This document shows positions 17,529-25,708 of a stretch of 64,000 bases of DNA, in pieces (the first letter of the stretch is position 1; each line of letters opens with the position of its first letter). A program made the position numbers and the translations under genes. The DNA is from Pontiellaceae bacterium B1224 (GTDB lineage: Bacteria > Verrucomicrobiota > Kiritimatiellia > Kiritimatiellales > Pontiellaceae): the NCBI GenBank assembly GCA_029432815.1, contig JAROBA010000010.1:1-64000 (forward strand), given 5' to 3'. Below the pieces are notes generated by a model. The model did not search any database and was not told the DNA's origin. It saw nothing but the letters and a program-made list of their open reading frames with translations.

Positions 17529-18757
17529 CCAATTCGGCTCAGTATAACATCAAGGCAATCCGTAACGATTTTCCAATCCTTGGAAGAGAGATCTTCGGGA
17601 AACCGCTGGTCTATTTGGATAATGCCGCTTCGACGCAGCATCCGACTCCGGTGATCAATGCGGTTAAAGATCTGTATGAACAGAACTATTCAAACGTGCA
17701 TCGCGGCGTACATACGCTCAGTCAGGAGTCGTCGAACCTCTATGACGATGCGCGGGTGAAAGTGCGCGGCTTCATTCATGCCGCGTGTGTTCATGAAGTC
17801 ATTTTTACGAGCGGAGCAACCGAATCGATTAACCTGGTGGCGCAGTCCTATGCCCGGCCAATCCTGAAAGAGGGCGATGAGATACTGATCACCCACATGG
17901 AGCATCATTCCAACATTGTGCCCTGGCAGATTGTATGTGAGCAGACCGGCGCCACGTTGAAAGTGGTCCCGATTTCCGATAGGGGCGAGCTGGAAATGGA
18001 TCAGTTCCATGCCATGCTTTCCGAGAAAACCAAACTGGTTTCGGTCGTCCATGTTTCCAATGCGCTGGGTACCGTAAATCCGGTGAAGGAAATTATCGAT
18101 GCGGCGCATGCCATAGATGTTCCCGTACTCGTTGATGGAGCTCAGGCCATTCCGCATATTCCGGTTGATGTTCAGGCATTGGATGCCGACTTCTATGTGT
18201 TTTCGGGGCATAAGATTTACGGCCCCACCGGCATCGGTGTTTTATACGGAAAAGAAAAACTGTTGAATGCCATGCCGCCTTATCAGGGCGGCGGCGATAT
18301 GATCCTTTCCGTCAGTTTTGAAGGCACCACCTACAATCAGCTGCCGTACAAGTTTGAAGCCGGAACACCGAATATTGCCGGTGTCGTCGGTTTGGGGGCA
18401 GCCATTGATTACGTCAATAAAATCGGGCTCGCCACCATTGCTGCGCACGAAAACGGGCTGCTGGCTTATGCCACATCTAAACTTCGGTCGATTGACGGGC
18501 TGCGGATTATCGGCGAAGCCGATCAGAAAGCGGGCCTGATTTCCTTTGTGCTGGATGCGGTTCACCCACACGATATCGGTACCATAATCGATGGTGAAGG
18601 GGTGGCCGTTCGAGCGGGGCATCATTGCGCGCAACCGGTGATGGAACGTTATAAGGTTCCGGCAACAGCGCGCGCATCGTTTGCCATGTATAATACGTAT
18701 CAGGAAATTGATGTGCTGGCTGAAGCCATTAAGAAAACAATCGACATGTTTAAATAG
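17525..18757 (+). CDS. sufS: Cysteine desulfurase SufS
   Basis: A class V aminotransferase-fold PLP enzyme that takes sulfur from cysteine for cluster assembly. It has 410 residues. Seen: 'VYLDNAASTQHPTPV' at the N-terminus, 'HMEHHSNIVPWQ', 'VLVDGAQAIPHIPVDVQ', the PLP lysine in 'DFYVFSGHKIYGPTGIGVLYG' (near 228), and the catalytic cysteine loop 'VAVRAGHHCAQPVMERY' (near 365). It is coupled to sufD by a 4-nt overlap. A palindrome copy near the start (17571) encodes PILG, normally part of the family's 'DFPIL' opening. A second copy lies 3 nt after the stop. Confidence 0.97.
   Translation: MTNSAQYNIKAIRNDFPILGREIFGKPLVYLDNAASTQHPTPVINAVKDLYEQNYSNVHRGVHTLSQESSNLYDDARVKVRGFIHAACVHEVIFTSGATESINLVAQSYARPILKEGDEILITHMEHHSNIVPWQIVCEQTGATLKVVPISDRGELEMDQFHAMLSEKTKLVSVVHVSNALGTVNPVKEIIDAAHAIDVPVLVDGAQAIPHIPVDVQALDADFYVFSGHKIYGPTGIGVLYGKEKLLNAMPPYQGGGDMILSVSFEGTTYNQLPYKFEAGTPNIAGVVGLGAAIDYVNKIGLATIAAHENGLLAYATSKLRSIDGLRIIGEADQKAGLISFVLDAVHPHDIGTIIDGEGVAVRAGHHCAQPVMERYKVPATARASFAMYNTYQEIDVLAEAIKKTIDMFK
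17571..17585. repeat. Palindrome copy, centre TCC
   Basis: Perfect arms in sufS, read as PILG. Confidence 0.95.
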
Positions 18758-18760
18758 GAC

Positions 18761-18775
18761 TTCCAAGGATTGGAA
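18761..18775. repeat. Palindrome copy, centre GGA
   Basis: Perfect arms, exactly 3 nt after the sufS stop and 19 nt before the sufU start. Confidence 0.95.
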
Positions 18776-18794
18776 GAGTAACAGGGGAAAATAG

Positions 18795-19244
18795 ATGGAA
18801 AACCTGAGAGAGCTATATCAGGAGGTCATTCTTGACCATAATAAGAATCCACGCAATTTTCGGAAGATAGAAAATCCAGATGGTTTTGCGCACGGAACGA
18901 ACCCGCTGTGCGGGGATCAGATTGATGTTTATCTGATGATTAAGGACGGTATTATTGAAGATGTCTCTTTCGAAGGAGCAGGCTGTGCGATCTGCACCTC
19001 ATCGGCCTCGATGATGACCTTGGCTTTGAAAGGCAAAACTGAAGCCGACGCTGAAGCGCTGTTTAACAGTTTTCATCACGCGCTCACGGAAGAGGGCGAA
19101 TATCCCGAAGACGTGCCGCTCGGAAAATTGAAAGTGCTGACCGGCGTGAAGGATTATCCCGTTCGGGTGAAATGTGCAACGCTCGCCTGGCATACGTTTG
19201 ATGCGGCGCTGAAGAGGCTGCAGGGCGAAGTAACAACTGAGTGA
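18795..19244 (+). CDS. sufU: SufU-type sulfur acceptor / Fe-S scaffold
   Basis: A 149-residue IscU-fold protein of the SufU kind found with SufS. Metal ligands are visible: Cys in 'GTNPLCGDQIDVYL' (near 39), Cys pair in 'GAGCAICTSSASMM' (near 66), and Cys in 'PVRVKCATLAWHTFDAAL' (near 128). SufU proteins of this type accept the persulfide from SufS through a zinc-bound cysteine. The length matches Bacillus SufU. A Shine-Dalgarno AGGGG precedes the ATG. The palindrome at 18761 fills most of the 37-nt gap after sufS. Confidence 0.93.
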   Translation: MENLRELYQEVILDHNKNPRNFRKIENPDGFAHGTNPLCGDQIDVYLMIKDGIIEDVSFEGAGCAICTSSASMMTLALKGKTEADAEALFNSFHHALTEEGEYPEDVPLGKLKVLTGVKDYPVRVKCATLAWHTFDAALKRLQGEVTTE

Positions 19245-19318
19245 CGATTGAAACGTGAGACGTGACTGCTTATGTCGTCAGCAAACTATGCACGCCTCAC
19301 TAATCACGGATCAACTTT

Positions 19319-19672
19319 ATGTTTGGAATGAAGAAGAAAAAAGAACGCTTTAAGCTCGAAGAGCACAACCCGGAACTGCACAAGCAGGTCATTCGCTCGT
19401 TGCGTATGGTTTTTGATCCGGAGATCCCGGTGAATGTTTACGATCTGGGTTTGATCTATAATCTGGATATTGACGAAGATAACAAGGTATATGTGCGGAT
19501 CACGCTGACTGCGCCGAACTGCCCGGAAGCAGAACGTATTCCGGGGAATATTCAGAATGCGGTTGAGTCTACAGAAGGAGTCTCCAGTGCTGATATTGAA
19601 CTGGTGTTCGATCCGCCCTGGACGCGGGACAATATGTCGACCGCGGCCTTGCTGGCGCTGGGACTCATTTGA
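19319..19672 (+). CDS. MIP18/DUF59 family Fe-S assembly factor (SufT-like)
   Basis: A 117-residue single-domain DUF59 (MIP18) protein: 'LHKQVIRSLRMVFDPEIPVNVYDLGLIYNLDIDEDNKVYVRITLTAPNCPEAERIPG', with the conserved DPEIPVN-DLGLIY and the Cys in 'TAPNCP'. In SUF operons this family is called SufT or PaaD-like and is implicated in Fe-S maturation of client proteins. It lies between sufU and mrp, which itself begins with another DUF59 domain, so the two may interact or be redundant. The short basic N-terminus (MFGMKKKKERFKLEEH) looks like an added tail. Confidence 0.88.
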   Translation: MFGMKKKKERFKLEEHNPELHKQVIRSLRMVFDPEIPVNVYDLGLIYNLDIDEDNKVYVRITLTAPNCPEAERIPGNIQNAVESTEGVSSADIELVFDPPWTRDNMSTAALLALGLI

Positions 19673-19747
19673 GGCAGAATAATTTATAGGCAGAATGATT
19701 TCCTGCTCGCGGAATAATTAATAATTCTGCCTCCAAATCATTCTGCC
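19673..19747. repeat. CAGAATGATT paired-word hairpin (before mrp)
   Basis: The left arm (GGCAGAATAATTTATAGG, then CAGAATGATTT) and right arm 19719-19747 (AATAATTCTGCC, then AAATCATTCTGCC) form a two-part inverted repeat around a short GC loop. It uses the same words as 15454-15525. It occupies the sufT-mrp gap. Confidence 0.7.
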
Positions 19748-19771
19748 CGACTTACCATATGAGAGGAATAC

Positions 19772-21130
19772 ATGATTACTGAAGAACAGGTGCTCGCTGA
19801 ACTGAGCAAAATTATCGATCCTGACTTTAACCGCGACATTGTTTCGCTCGGTTTTGTTCAGAACATGAAAATCGAAGGCGGCACCGTTTCATTCATTATT
19901 GAGCTGACGACTCCGGCCTGCCCGCTGAGTCCGGTTTTCCAGAAGCAGGCCATTGATCTGGTGGGCGATCTTCCGGGAGTTGAACAGGTGCTGCCGACGA
20001 TGACGGCCCGGAAACGCGGCGACCGTAAAATGTCGGCCGAAGAGAGCGGACTGAAAGATGTGAAATATATTCTGGCGGTCAGCTCCTGCAAAGGTGGTGT
20101 CGGTAAATCAACCGTGGCTGCGTTGCTGGCGAAAACATTGGGCGCGCGCGGTGCAAAAGTCGGCCTGCTGGATGCGGATATTTACGGACCTTCGGTGCCG
20201 ACCCTTTTTAATATGCACGAAGCCGGGGTTCGTGCAACGGCCGATCAGAAACAGTATGTGCCCAATGAAGCTGACGGGATCAAATTGATGTCGTTCGGTT
20301 TTCTGATGGGCGATGGCCCGGCCGTTATCCGCGGGCCGATGGTTTCCCAGTATATCCAGCAGCTGCTACATAATGTGGCGTGGGGGGAACTCGACTATCT
20401 GGTGATTGATATGCCGCCGGGCACCGGCGATATTCAGCTGACTATTTCGCAGTCGGTCCAGATTGATGCATCCGTGATTGTGACAACACCGCATCAGCTT
20501 TCGCTGACGGACGTCCGCAAAGGCATCATGATGTTCGATAAGGTGAATGTGCCGGTTCTGGGCGTTGTGGAAAACATGGCTTACTTCATCTGTGATGGAT
20601 GCGAAAAGAAGCACTACATATTCGGGGAGTCCGGCGGTAAAGAGCTGGAAGAACGTTTTGGTCTCGAAACCCTGGCTGAACTTCCAATCACTGGAAACCT
20701 GAGCGGTTCGCTGGATGCATTGGCGGAAAGTGGACTTGCAAACGAAACCACGGATATCATCATCCGCACGCTGGGCAAGAAACTGGCGGACAAAGTGGAT
20801 CGTCCTGAAGTCAGTCACGACGCCAAAACAATTACACTGAGCTGGCCCGATGGCGAAACCGTTACCGTTTCCAATGCTGCGTTGCGCCGTGCGTGTAACT
20901 GCGCCCTTTGTGTCGACGAAATGACGCGCAAACCGTTATTGGATCCTAAATCCATTCCGTTGGATATCCATGCGCAGAAAATCGAACTCATCGGAAACTA
21001 CGCGGTGATGGTCGACTGGTCCGATGGTCACAACACCGGTTTCTTTCCGTATTCGGTCTTCCGGGATCTGGAAAAACAGGCAAATGAAACGGCTAGTGGT
21101 TGCGGTTCCGGTTCGTGTGGCTGTAAATAA
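19772..21130 (+). CDS. Mrp/ApbC Fe-S cluster carrier ATPase (DUF59-ParA-DUF971)
   Basis: A 452-residue P-loop carrier that delivers Fe-S clusters. Three domains are seen: an N-terminal DUF59 (1-85, 'IIDPDFNRDIVSLGFVQNM'); an Mrp/NBP35 ATPase with deviant Walker A 'VSSCKGGVGKSTVAALLAKTL' (near 108), 'LLDADIYGPSVPTLF', and cluster-binding CxxC in 'MAYFICDGCEKKHYIFG' (near 270); and a C-terminal DUF971 (about 355-435, 'LSWPDGETVTVSNAALRRAC') ending in a Cys/Gly-rich tail 'GCGSGSCGCK'. The DUF59 and DUF971 fusions are recurrent in this family. The start is supported by GAGAGG. It is the last gene of the SUF run. Confidence 0.93.
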   Translation: MITEEQVLAELSKIIDPDFNRDIVSLGFVQNMKIEGGTVSFIIELTTPACPLSPVFQKQAIDLVGDLPGVEQVLPTMTARKRGDRKMSAEESGLKDVKYILAVSSCKGGVGKSTVAALLAKTLGARGAKVGLLDADIYGPSVPTLFNMHEAGVRATADQKQYVPNEADGIKLMSFGFLMGDGPAVIRGPMVSQYIQQLLHNVAWGELDYLVIDMPPGTGDIQLTISQSVQIDASVIVTTPHQLSLTDVRKGIMMFDKVNVPVLGVVENMAYFICDGCEKKHYIFGESGGKELEERFGLETLAELPITGNLSGSLDALAESGLANETTDIIIRTLGKKLADKVDRPEVSHDAKTITLSWPDGETVTVSNAALRRACNCALCVDEMTRKPLLDPKSIPLDIHAQKIELIGNYAVMVDWSDGHNTGFFPYSVFRDLEKQANETASGCGSGSCGCK

Positions 21131-21145
21131 ACGGATCGCTATTAA

Positions 21146-22000
21146 TCAGCCATTGGAAGTTTGCAGCCGGTATTGATGGGGATGAATCCCGTGCTTTTTC
21201 AGCTCGGGAATCAGGGCTTTGCGAATGTCGTGTCCCAGCATCCAGCCTTCTGCGGGCGAGGTGGCCCAGGCCGTTATCATGCACTTAACGGCCTGTTGGG
21301 CCGTTTCGACCACCCAGAACCGTGGCTCTTCCGTATTGTAAAAGAATTCACTTTCTTTCGGGGTTTCAATCGCAATGCTTTCCACGGTTGCAAGGTCCGC
21401 TGCATAGTCAATCCAGAATTCAACGATGACCCAGCGGTCGTTATCGTGCAGCGAATAGTTTACAAATTCCTTGGTCATCATGGAGCTGTTTGGAACAACA
21501 TATCGTAATGAATCCCAGCGCTTAATAATGCAGTGCGTCAGGGTGACATCTTCAATGACGCCGTACGCATCATCCACGAGCGCCGTATCGCCGATGCGGG
21601 CCAGCTTGCTGTAACACAGTACCATTCCGCAGATCATATTTTCGATAAACGGTTTGGCGGCGATGCCGATTATAACCGAGGCCACCCCCATGATAACCGG
21701 GAAAAGGGTGGGGGACATATGGCGAATAAACGGAAACAGGGCAACGGTCGTTCCGACCGTGAAAATGGTGAGTAAGAGCGTCCAGCGTGTAATGCTGAAG
21801 CGCGACTCCAACCGGCTGATCTGCTGCTTTTTCAGATTTTTCCGAGAATTATACTGCTGCGGTACAGGCTCAGGAATGCCGGTTTCGCGCAGGCGCTCTG
21901 TACGCTTTTCCTGCAGTTGTCTCAGCTTGCGAGCCGCAAACAAGCAGAGCAGCAAGGTCAGGAATAATATGATGAGGAGATAGATAATTTTCTGCGACAT
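21146..22000 (-). CDS. MscS-family small-conductance mechanosensitive channel
   Basis: A 284-residue membrane protein. An N-terminal TM helix (5-23) is followed by a basic linker, two more TM helices (about 71-120), then the MscS beta domain: 'IARIGDTALVDDAYGVIEDVTLTHCIIKRWDSLRYVVPNSSM' and a C-terminal alpha/beta region 'VEFWIDYAADLATVESIA'. The length equals E. coli MscS. Such channels release solutes on hypo-osmotic shock. Its place beside the ectoine operon and behind the MarR gene (12-nt gap, same strand) fits an osmotic-stress locus. Confidence 0.88.
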   Translation of the reverse strand: MSQKIIYLLIILFLTLLLCLFAARKLRQLQEKRTERLRETGIPEPVPQQYNSRKNLKKQQISRLESRFSITRWTLLLTIFTVGTTVALFPFIRHMSPTLFPVIMGVASVIIGIAAKPFIENMICGMVLCYSKLARIGDTALVDDAYGVIEDVTLTHCIIKRWDSLRYVVPNSSMMTKEFVNYSLHDNDRWVIVEFWIDYAADLATVESIAIETPKESEFFYNTEEPRFWVVETAQQAVKCMITAWATSPAEGWMLGHDIRKALIPELKKHGIHPHQYRLQTSNG

Positions 22001-22012
22001 AGGCTGAGGTCT

Positions 22013-22558
22013 CTACGCCCGTTCATTTTCAGGGGGCGTTTCCGGAATTTTATCGGTTGGAATTAAGTTGCTGGAAGCTTCCAGATGCCCGGCCCCCATG
22101 AGTTCAACAATGCGCTCCAGCGAAAGTGCAATGGCGGCCTGCTCAAGTTCGGGAAGTGCTTGCAGGGCATTGGAAAGCTGGTCCTGTAAAAGGGCCGGAG
22201 CTTCGTTGGCCTGAATGATGCCGCTTTCGGTGAGTTTCAGAAAAACCTTCCGCCGGTCTTTTGCATCGCGCTCACGCTGAATCCAGCCCTTGGCTTCCAG
22301 GCGGTCGATAATCCCGTTGACAGTACTCATGCCGAGATCCACATCCTTGGCCATCTCCGACTGGGTCATCACTCCATGCTTTTGCAGGCTGTAGAGACAG
22401 ATCATCTGTGGTGCCGTTATTTTGTAATCCTGATTCAGTTTTTTGGAATGGATGTCAACCGCGCGAATGATGCGCCGAAGCGATTTAAGCACCCCAATTC
22501 CATATTTTTCAAAAAAGTCGGATGCTTTCTGTTTGTTCAGGTTCTGTGAATTTGTCAT
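22013..22558 (-). CDS. MarR-family regulator, probable EctR
   Basis: A 181-residue MarR-type winged-helix protein: dimer helix 'LKSLRRIIRAVDIHSKKLNQDYKITAPQMICLYSL', recognition helix 'MTQSEMAKDVDLGMSTVNGIIDRLEAKGWIQRERDAKDRRKVFLKLTESG' with the family's D-x-R-D-x-R wing. It is transcribed away from ectABC. EctR in methylotrophs is a MarR protein that represses ectABC, so the same role is inferred. CTAGGT words between the two genes are candidate operators. Co-oriented with mscS. Confidence 0.88.
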   Translation of the reverse strand: MTNSQNLNKQKASDFFEKYGIGVLKSLRRIIRAVDIHSKKLNQDYKITAPQMICLYSLQKHGVMTQSEMAKDVDLGMSTVNGIIDRLEAKGWIQRERDAKDRRKVFLKLTESGIIQANEAPALLQDQLSNALQALPELEQAAIALSLERIVELMGAGHLEASSNLIPTDKIPETPPENERA

Positions 22559-22800
22559 GAAACGATTTCCTACTTGTTAGAATAATACTAGGTAAAAAGA
22601 TTCTAGGTGAAAGCATCTTGTCAGTGCAAGGAGTATCCCCTAGGTTCAATGTTCTTTAGAGGACTAAACCCTACATCGCCACTAAATGAAATAATACATT
22701 CATTAGCCCTAAAAGCAGAAGAATGGTTTTCCAAGTGCACGAAAACCCGGTTTCGCAATCGTCGGAATGTCTCTTTTGGAAGCCACAACCCCAGGAAAAA
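22559..22800. promoter_or_regulatory. Divergent ect/marR control region
   Basis: A 242-bp AT-richer gap between divergent genes. CTAGGT occurs three times (22588-22593, 22603-22608, 22640-22645), the first two 15 bp apart, beside TTAGAATAATACTAGG, a partial dyad (TTAG..CTAG type). No convincing -35/-10 pair was found for ectA. An in-frame extension upstream of ectA to 22723 exists but lacks a Shine-Dalgarno and does not resemble EctA. Confidence 0.4.
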
Positions 22801-23310
22801 ATGAGTATCGCGCAAAAGATTGAATTTGAAACCCCGCAATCTACGGATGGCTTTGAGGTGCATCGATTGGTGCAGGCATGCCCGCCGCTGGATGAAAACT
22901 CGATGTACTGCAACCTACTCCAATGTACACATTTTTACGAAACGAGTATCGCTGCCAGGTTGGAGGGCGAGCTCGTTGGATTTGTCAGCGGTTATGTTAA
23001 ACCTGCGGCATCGGATACTCTTTTCATCTGGCAGGTTGCAGTGGCGGAATCCGCCCGGGGGCAGGGGCTTGCGCGGCGCATGATTCTTGCCCTGTTGGAC
23101 CGTCCGGCCTGTCGTGGAATTAACCAGCTTGAAACCACCATCACCCCTTCAAATACCGCGTCGAGAAATCTGTTTGCCCGGTTGGCGGATACCTTGGAGG
23201 CACCGGTCCGCCTTACTGATGGTTTTGATAAGGAGAAGCATTTTAAGAGTAAACATGAATCCGAGCAATTGTGGCGTATCGGCCCAATCCCTAAAAATAA
23301 AATGAGGTAA
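22801..23310 (+). CDS. ectA: L-2,4-diaminobutyrate N-acetyltransferase
   Basis: EctA acetylates diaminobutyrate, the second step of ectoine synthesis. It is a GNAT fold protein: 'DGFEVHRLVQACPPLDENSMYCNLLQCTHF' is the EctA-specific substrate region. 'FIWQVAVAESARGQGLARRMILALLDRPAC' is the acetyl-CoA loop, and 'ETTITPSNTASRNLFARLA' the following conserved block. I chose ATG 22801 (AGG 8 nt upstream), giving 169 residues, the usual size. It is followed 5 nt later by ectB. Confidence 0.95.
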   Translation: MSIAQKIEFETPQSTDGFEVHRLVQACPPLDENSMYCNLLQCTHFYETSIAARLEGELVGFVSGYVKPAASDTLFIWQVAVAESARGQGLARRMILALLDRPACRGINQLETTITPSNTASRNLFARLADTLEAPVRLTDGFDKEKHFKSKHESEQLWRIGPIPKNKMR

Positions 23311-23315
23311 ATACT

Positions 23316-24638
23316 ATGAAAATTTTTGATGAAATTGAATCTGAAGTACAAAGTTATGCCCGCAACTTCCCGCGGGTGTTCGATAAAGCGCAGGGCGAAT
23401 TTGTTTATGACAAAGATGGCAATCAATATCTGGATTTTCTCGCCGGAGCCGGTTCGCTGAACTACGGCCATAATAATCCGAAACTGAAAGAAAAACTGCT
23501 GGAATATGTGGCACGCGACGGCATTTCTCACAGTCTGGATTTACATACCGAAGCCAAGCGGGAGTTTCTGGAAACCTTTCAGGAAAAAATTCTCCAGCCG
23601 CGCGAACTCGATTATATGGTTATGTTTACCGGTCCAACAGGAACCAACTCGGTGGAGGCGGCATTAAAGGCGGCCCGAAACTATACGGGAAGAACCAACA
23701 TCGTTTCCTTCACGAATGGATTTCATGGAGTCAGTATGGGCTCACTGGCGTGTACCGGAAACTCGCACCATCGCGGTGCGGCGGGTGTCACGCTGAGCGG
23801 CAGCAGTCGCATGCCCTACGACGGCTATATGGGCGATGATCTGAATACGATCGAATACATGGATAAAATGCTGTCCGATTCCAGCAGTGGAATCGATAAA
23901 CCGGCGGCTGCAATTGTGGAGTGCATTCAGGGCGAAGGGGGCATTAACGCCTGTTCGACAGCTTGGTTGCGTGCGCTGGAAAAGGTGTGCCGAAAACATG
24001 ACATGCTGTTGATTGTGGATGATATTCAGGCGGGGAACGGCCGCTCCGGAAACTTTTTCAGTTTCGAGGAGGCCGGTATTAAACCGGATATTGTCACTCT
24101 GTCTAAATCGCTCAGTGGCTATGGACTTCCCTTCGCGCTTGTTTTGATCAAACCGAAATATGATCAGTGGAAACCCGGAGAGCATAACGGCACGTTTCGT
24201 GGAAACAACATGGCATTTGTAACCGCCAAAGCAGCGATTGATACCTACTGGAGTGATGATGCGTTCGAAAAAGAGGTGCAGCGCAAAGGTCTATACATTG
24301 AAAAGCGCCTGAAATCGATTGTTGAACAATACGGGGAAGGCAACTTCACGACCCGTGGTCGCGGCATGTTCCAGGGGATCAACTGCGTGAACGGCGAACT
24401 GGCCGGTCAGATTACTCATGCGGCTTATCGTCAGGGGGTGATTATTGAGACCAGCGGCGCTGAAGATCAAGTGATCAAGTTGTTGTGTCCGCTGATTATT
24501 TCCGAAGAGAACCTGAAAAAAGGGATCGATATTCTGGAAGGTGCAGTACGACTGGTTTGCCGCCGCATTGATGAATTCCCAGAAGAAACGGATTACTTCG
24601 ATGATGTTGTTGTGGAAAATGAGGAGGTTTCCAAGTGA
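23316..24638 (+). CDS. ectB: Diaminobutyrate-2-oxoglutarate aminotransferase
   Basis: EctB makes L-2,4-diaminobutyrate from aspartate semialdehyde, the first dedicated ectoine step. It is a 440-residue class III PLP aminotransferase. Seen: '[30 protein letters not shown]', '[18 protein letters not shown]', '[13 protein letters not shown]', '[24 protein letters not shown]' and the PLP lysine in '[17 protein letters not shown]' (near 268). Shine-Dalgarno GAGG. The stop overlaps the ectC GTG start. Confidence 0.97.
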   Translation: MKIFDEIESEVQSYARNFPRVFDKAQGEFVYDKDGNQYLDFLAGAGSLNYGHNNPKLKEKLLEYVARDGISHSLDLHTEAKREFLETFQEKILQPRELDYMVMFTGPTGTNSVEAALKAARNYTGRTNIVSFTNGFHGVSMGSLACTGNSHHRGAAGVTLSGSSRMPYDGYMGDDLNTIEYMDKMLSDSSSGIDKPAAAIVECIQGEGGINACSTAWLRALEKVCRKHDMLLIVDDIQAGNGRSGNFFSFEEAGIKPDIVTLSKSLSGYGLPFALVLIKPKYDQWKPGEHNGTFRGNNMAFVTAKAAIDTYWSDDAFEKEVQRKGLYIEKRLKSIVEQYGEGNFTTRGRGMFQGINCVNGELAGQITHAAYRQGVIIETSGAEDQVIKLLCPLIISEENLKKGIDILEGAVRLVCRRIDEFPEETDYFDDVVVENEEVSK

Positions 24639-25042
24639 TTGTACGTCAACTGCAGGAAGCTGAAAAAACGGGGCGGCGCATTGTTTCTCCGGATGGAAAC
24701 TGGGAGAGCACGCGCCTGCTCCTTAAAGATGATGAGATGGGTTTTTCATTCCACATCACCACCATTTATAAAGGGGCGGATTTTCGGCTCCACTATAAAA
24801 ACCATCTGGAATCGGTCTATTGCATTTCCGGCAGGGGCGAAGTGGAAACGCTTGGCGATGGTAAAAAATATCCCATCATTCCGGGTACGCTCTATAACCT
24901 CGACCAGCACGATGAACATATGCTGCGAGCCTTCGATGAAATGAAAATGGCCTGCGTATTCAATCCGCCATTGCATGGTAAAGAGGTGCATAACCCGGAT
25001 GGATCGTATGATCTCGAAGCCGAAGCGGTGAAAGATCTATAA
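24635..25042 (+). CDS. ectC: L-ectoine synthase
   Basis: EctC cyclises N-acetyl-diaminobutyrate to ectoine. It is a 135-residue cupin. The start is GTG 24635 within the ectB stop (GTGA), after a strong GAGGAGG. Family blocks: '[33 protein letters not shown]', '[18 protein letters not shown]' (Glu metal ligand), '[17 protein letters not shown]' (Tyr and His ligands) and the C-terminal '[18 protein letters not shown]'. The complete ectABC set implies ectoine is made as an osmoprotectant; no ectD hydroxylase follows. Confidence 0.97.
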   Translation: MIVRQLQEAEKTGRRIVSPDGNWESTRLLLKDDEMGFSFHITTIYKGADFRLHYKNHLESVYCISGRGEVETLGDGKKYPIIPGTLYNLDQHDEHMLRAFDEMKMACVFNPPLHGKEVHNPDGSYDLEAEAVKDL

Positions 25043-25044
25043 GC

Positions 25045-25635
25045 ATGATGGTTTTCGGATTTCTCCTGTTTCTTGGCTTTTTTACGCTGATCGGTTTAAG
25101 TTCCGTCCTGAAAAGCCGTGGAACAAAAAAGGACTACTATCTGGCCAGTAGCTCCATTCCGCCTTCGCTGGTGGGTCTTTCCGCCGTTGCGACAAACAAC
25201 AGCGGTTATATGTTCATCGGAGTAATCGGCTACACCTACGCAACCGGGCTGGCTTCGATCTGGTTAATGATCGGCTGGATTGTCGGCGACTTTCTGGCTG
25301 CAACGATGGTGCATTCCAGACTTAGGAAACGCACTGAGCTGACTGGCGAAGGCAGCTATGCAGGTGTGTTGAGCAGCTGGCATGGCGGATCAAGCCCCGT
25401 TCTGCAACGCCTGATTGCGCTCATCGTCGGGTTAACTGTGGCCATGGTCTGGCTGGTTTGGCGGTCCTGTTTTTCGCTCGAATTCCAAGCATTGGAAAAG
25501 CCGCCCGTTGCGATCACTCTGCATAGGATTCACACGTTCGAACCGTACCGCGCGATCTTTTGTCACATGGTCGTATCCGTAAAAAATTCTTTGCTGTATG
25601 TGCTGTTGATAATCGGCACATATGCTGTGTTGTAA
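25045..25635 (+). pseudogene. Truncated sodium:solute symporter
   Basis: The first 145 or so residues are the N-terminus of an SSS-family (PutP-like) symporter. 'LKSRGTKKDYYLASSSIPPSLVGLSAVATNNSGYMFIGVIGYTYATGL' is the characteristic TM1-TM2 region with the sodium-site 'SAVATN.SGYMFIG'. A normal member has about 500 residues and 13 TM helices. Here homology stops near 25470 and the frame ends in unrelated sequence after a palindrome copy (25483-25497, FQALE). It starts 2 nt after ectC, so it was probably a co-transcribed osmolyte transporter now reduced by deletion. A short expressed fragment is possible but unlikely to transport. Confidence 0.75.
25483..25497. repeat. Palindrome copy, centre GCA
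   Basis: Perfect arms, close to the point where the truncated symporter loses homology; FQALE. Confidence 0.95.
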
Positions 25636-25708
25636 TAAATCTATATCCTGAGTTTACATTTTGTAAAAAGCGGCGTAATCAGCATCCCAACAAAAAAGGA
25701 TTTGCCGT

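Noticed and set aside
22068-22084. CTGGAAGCTTCCAG in the MarR gene
   Set aside because: A perfect palindrome but with arms in the opposite sense (GGAA..TTCC), so not the same motif.
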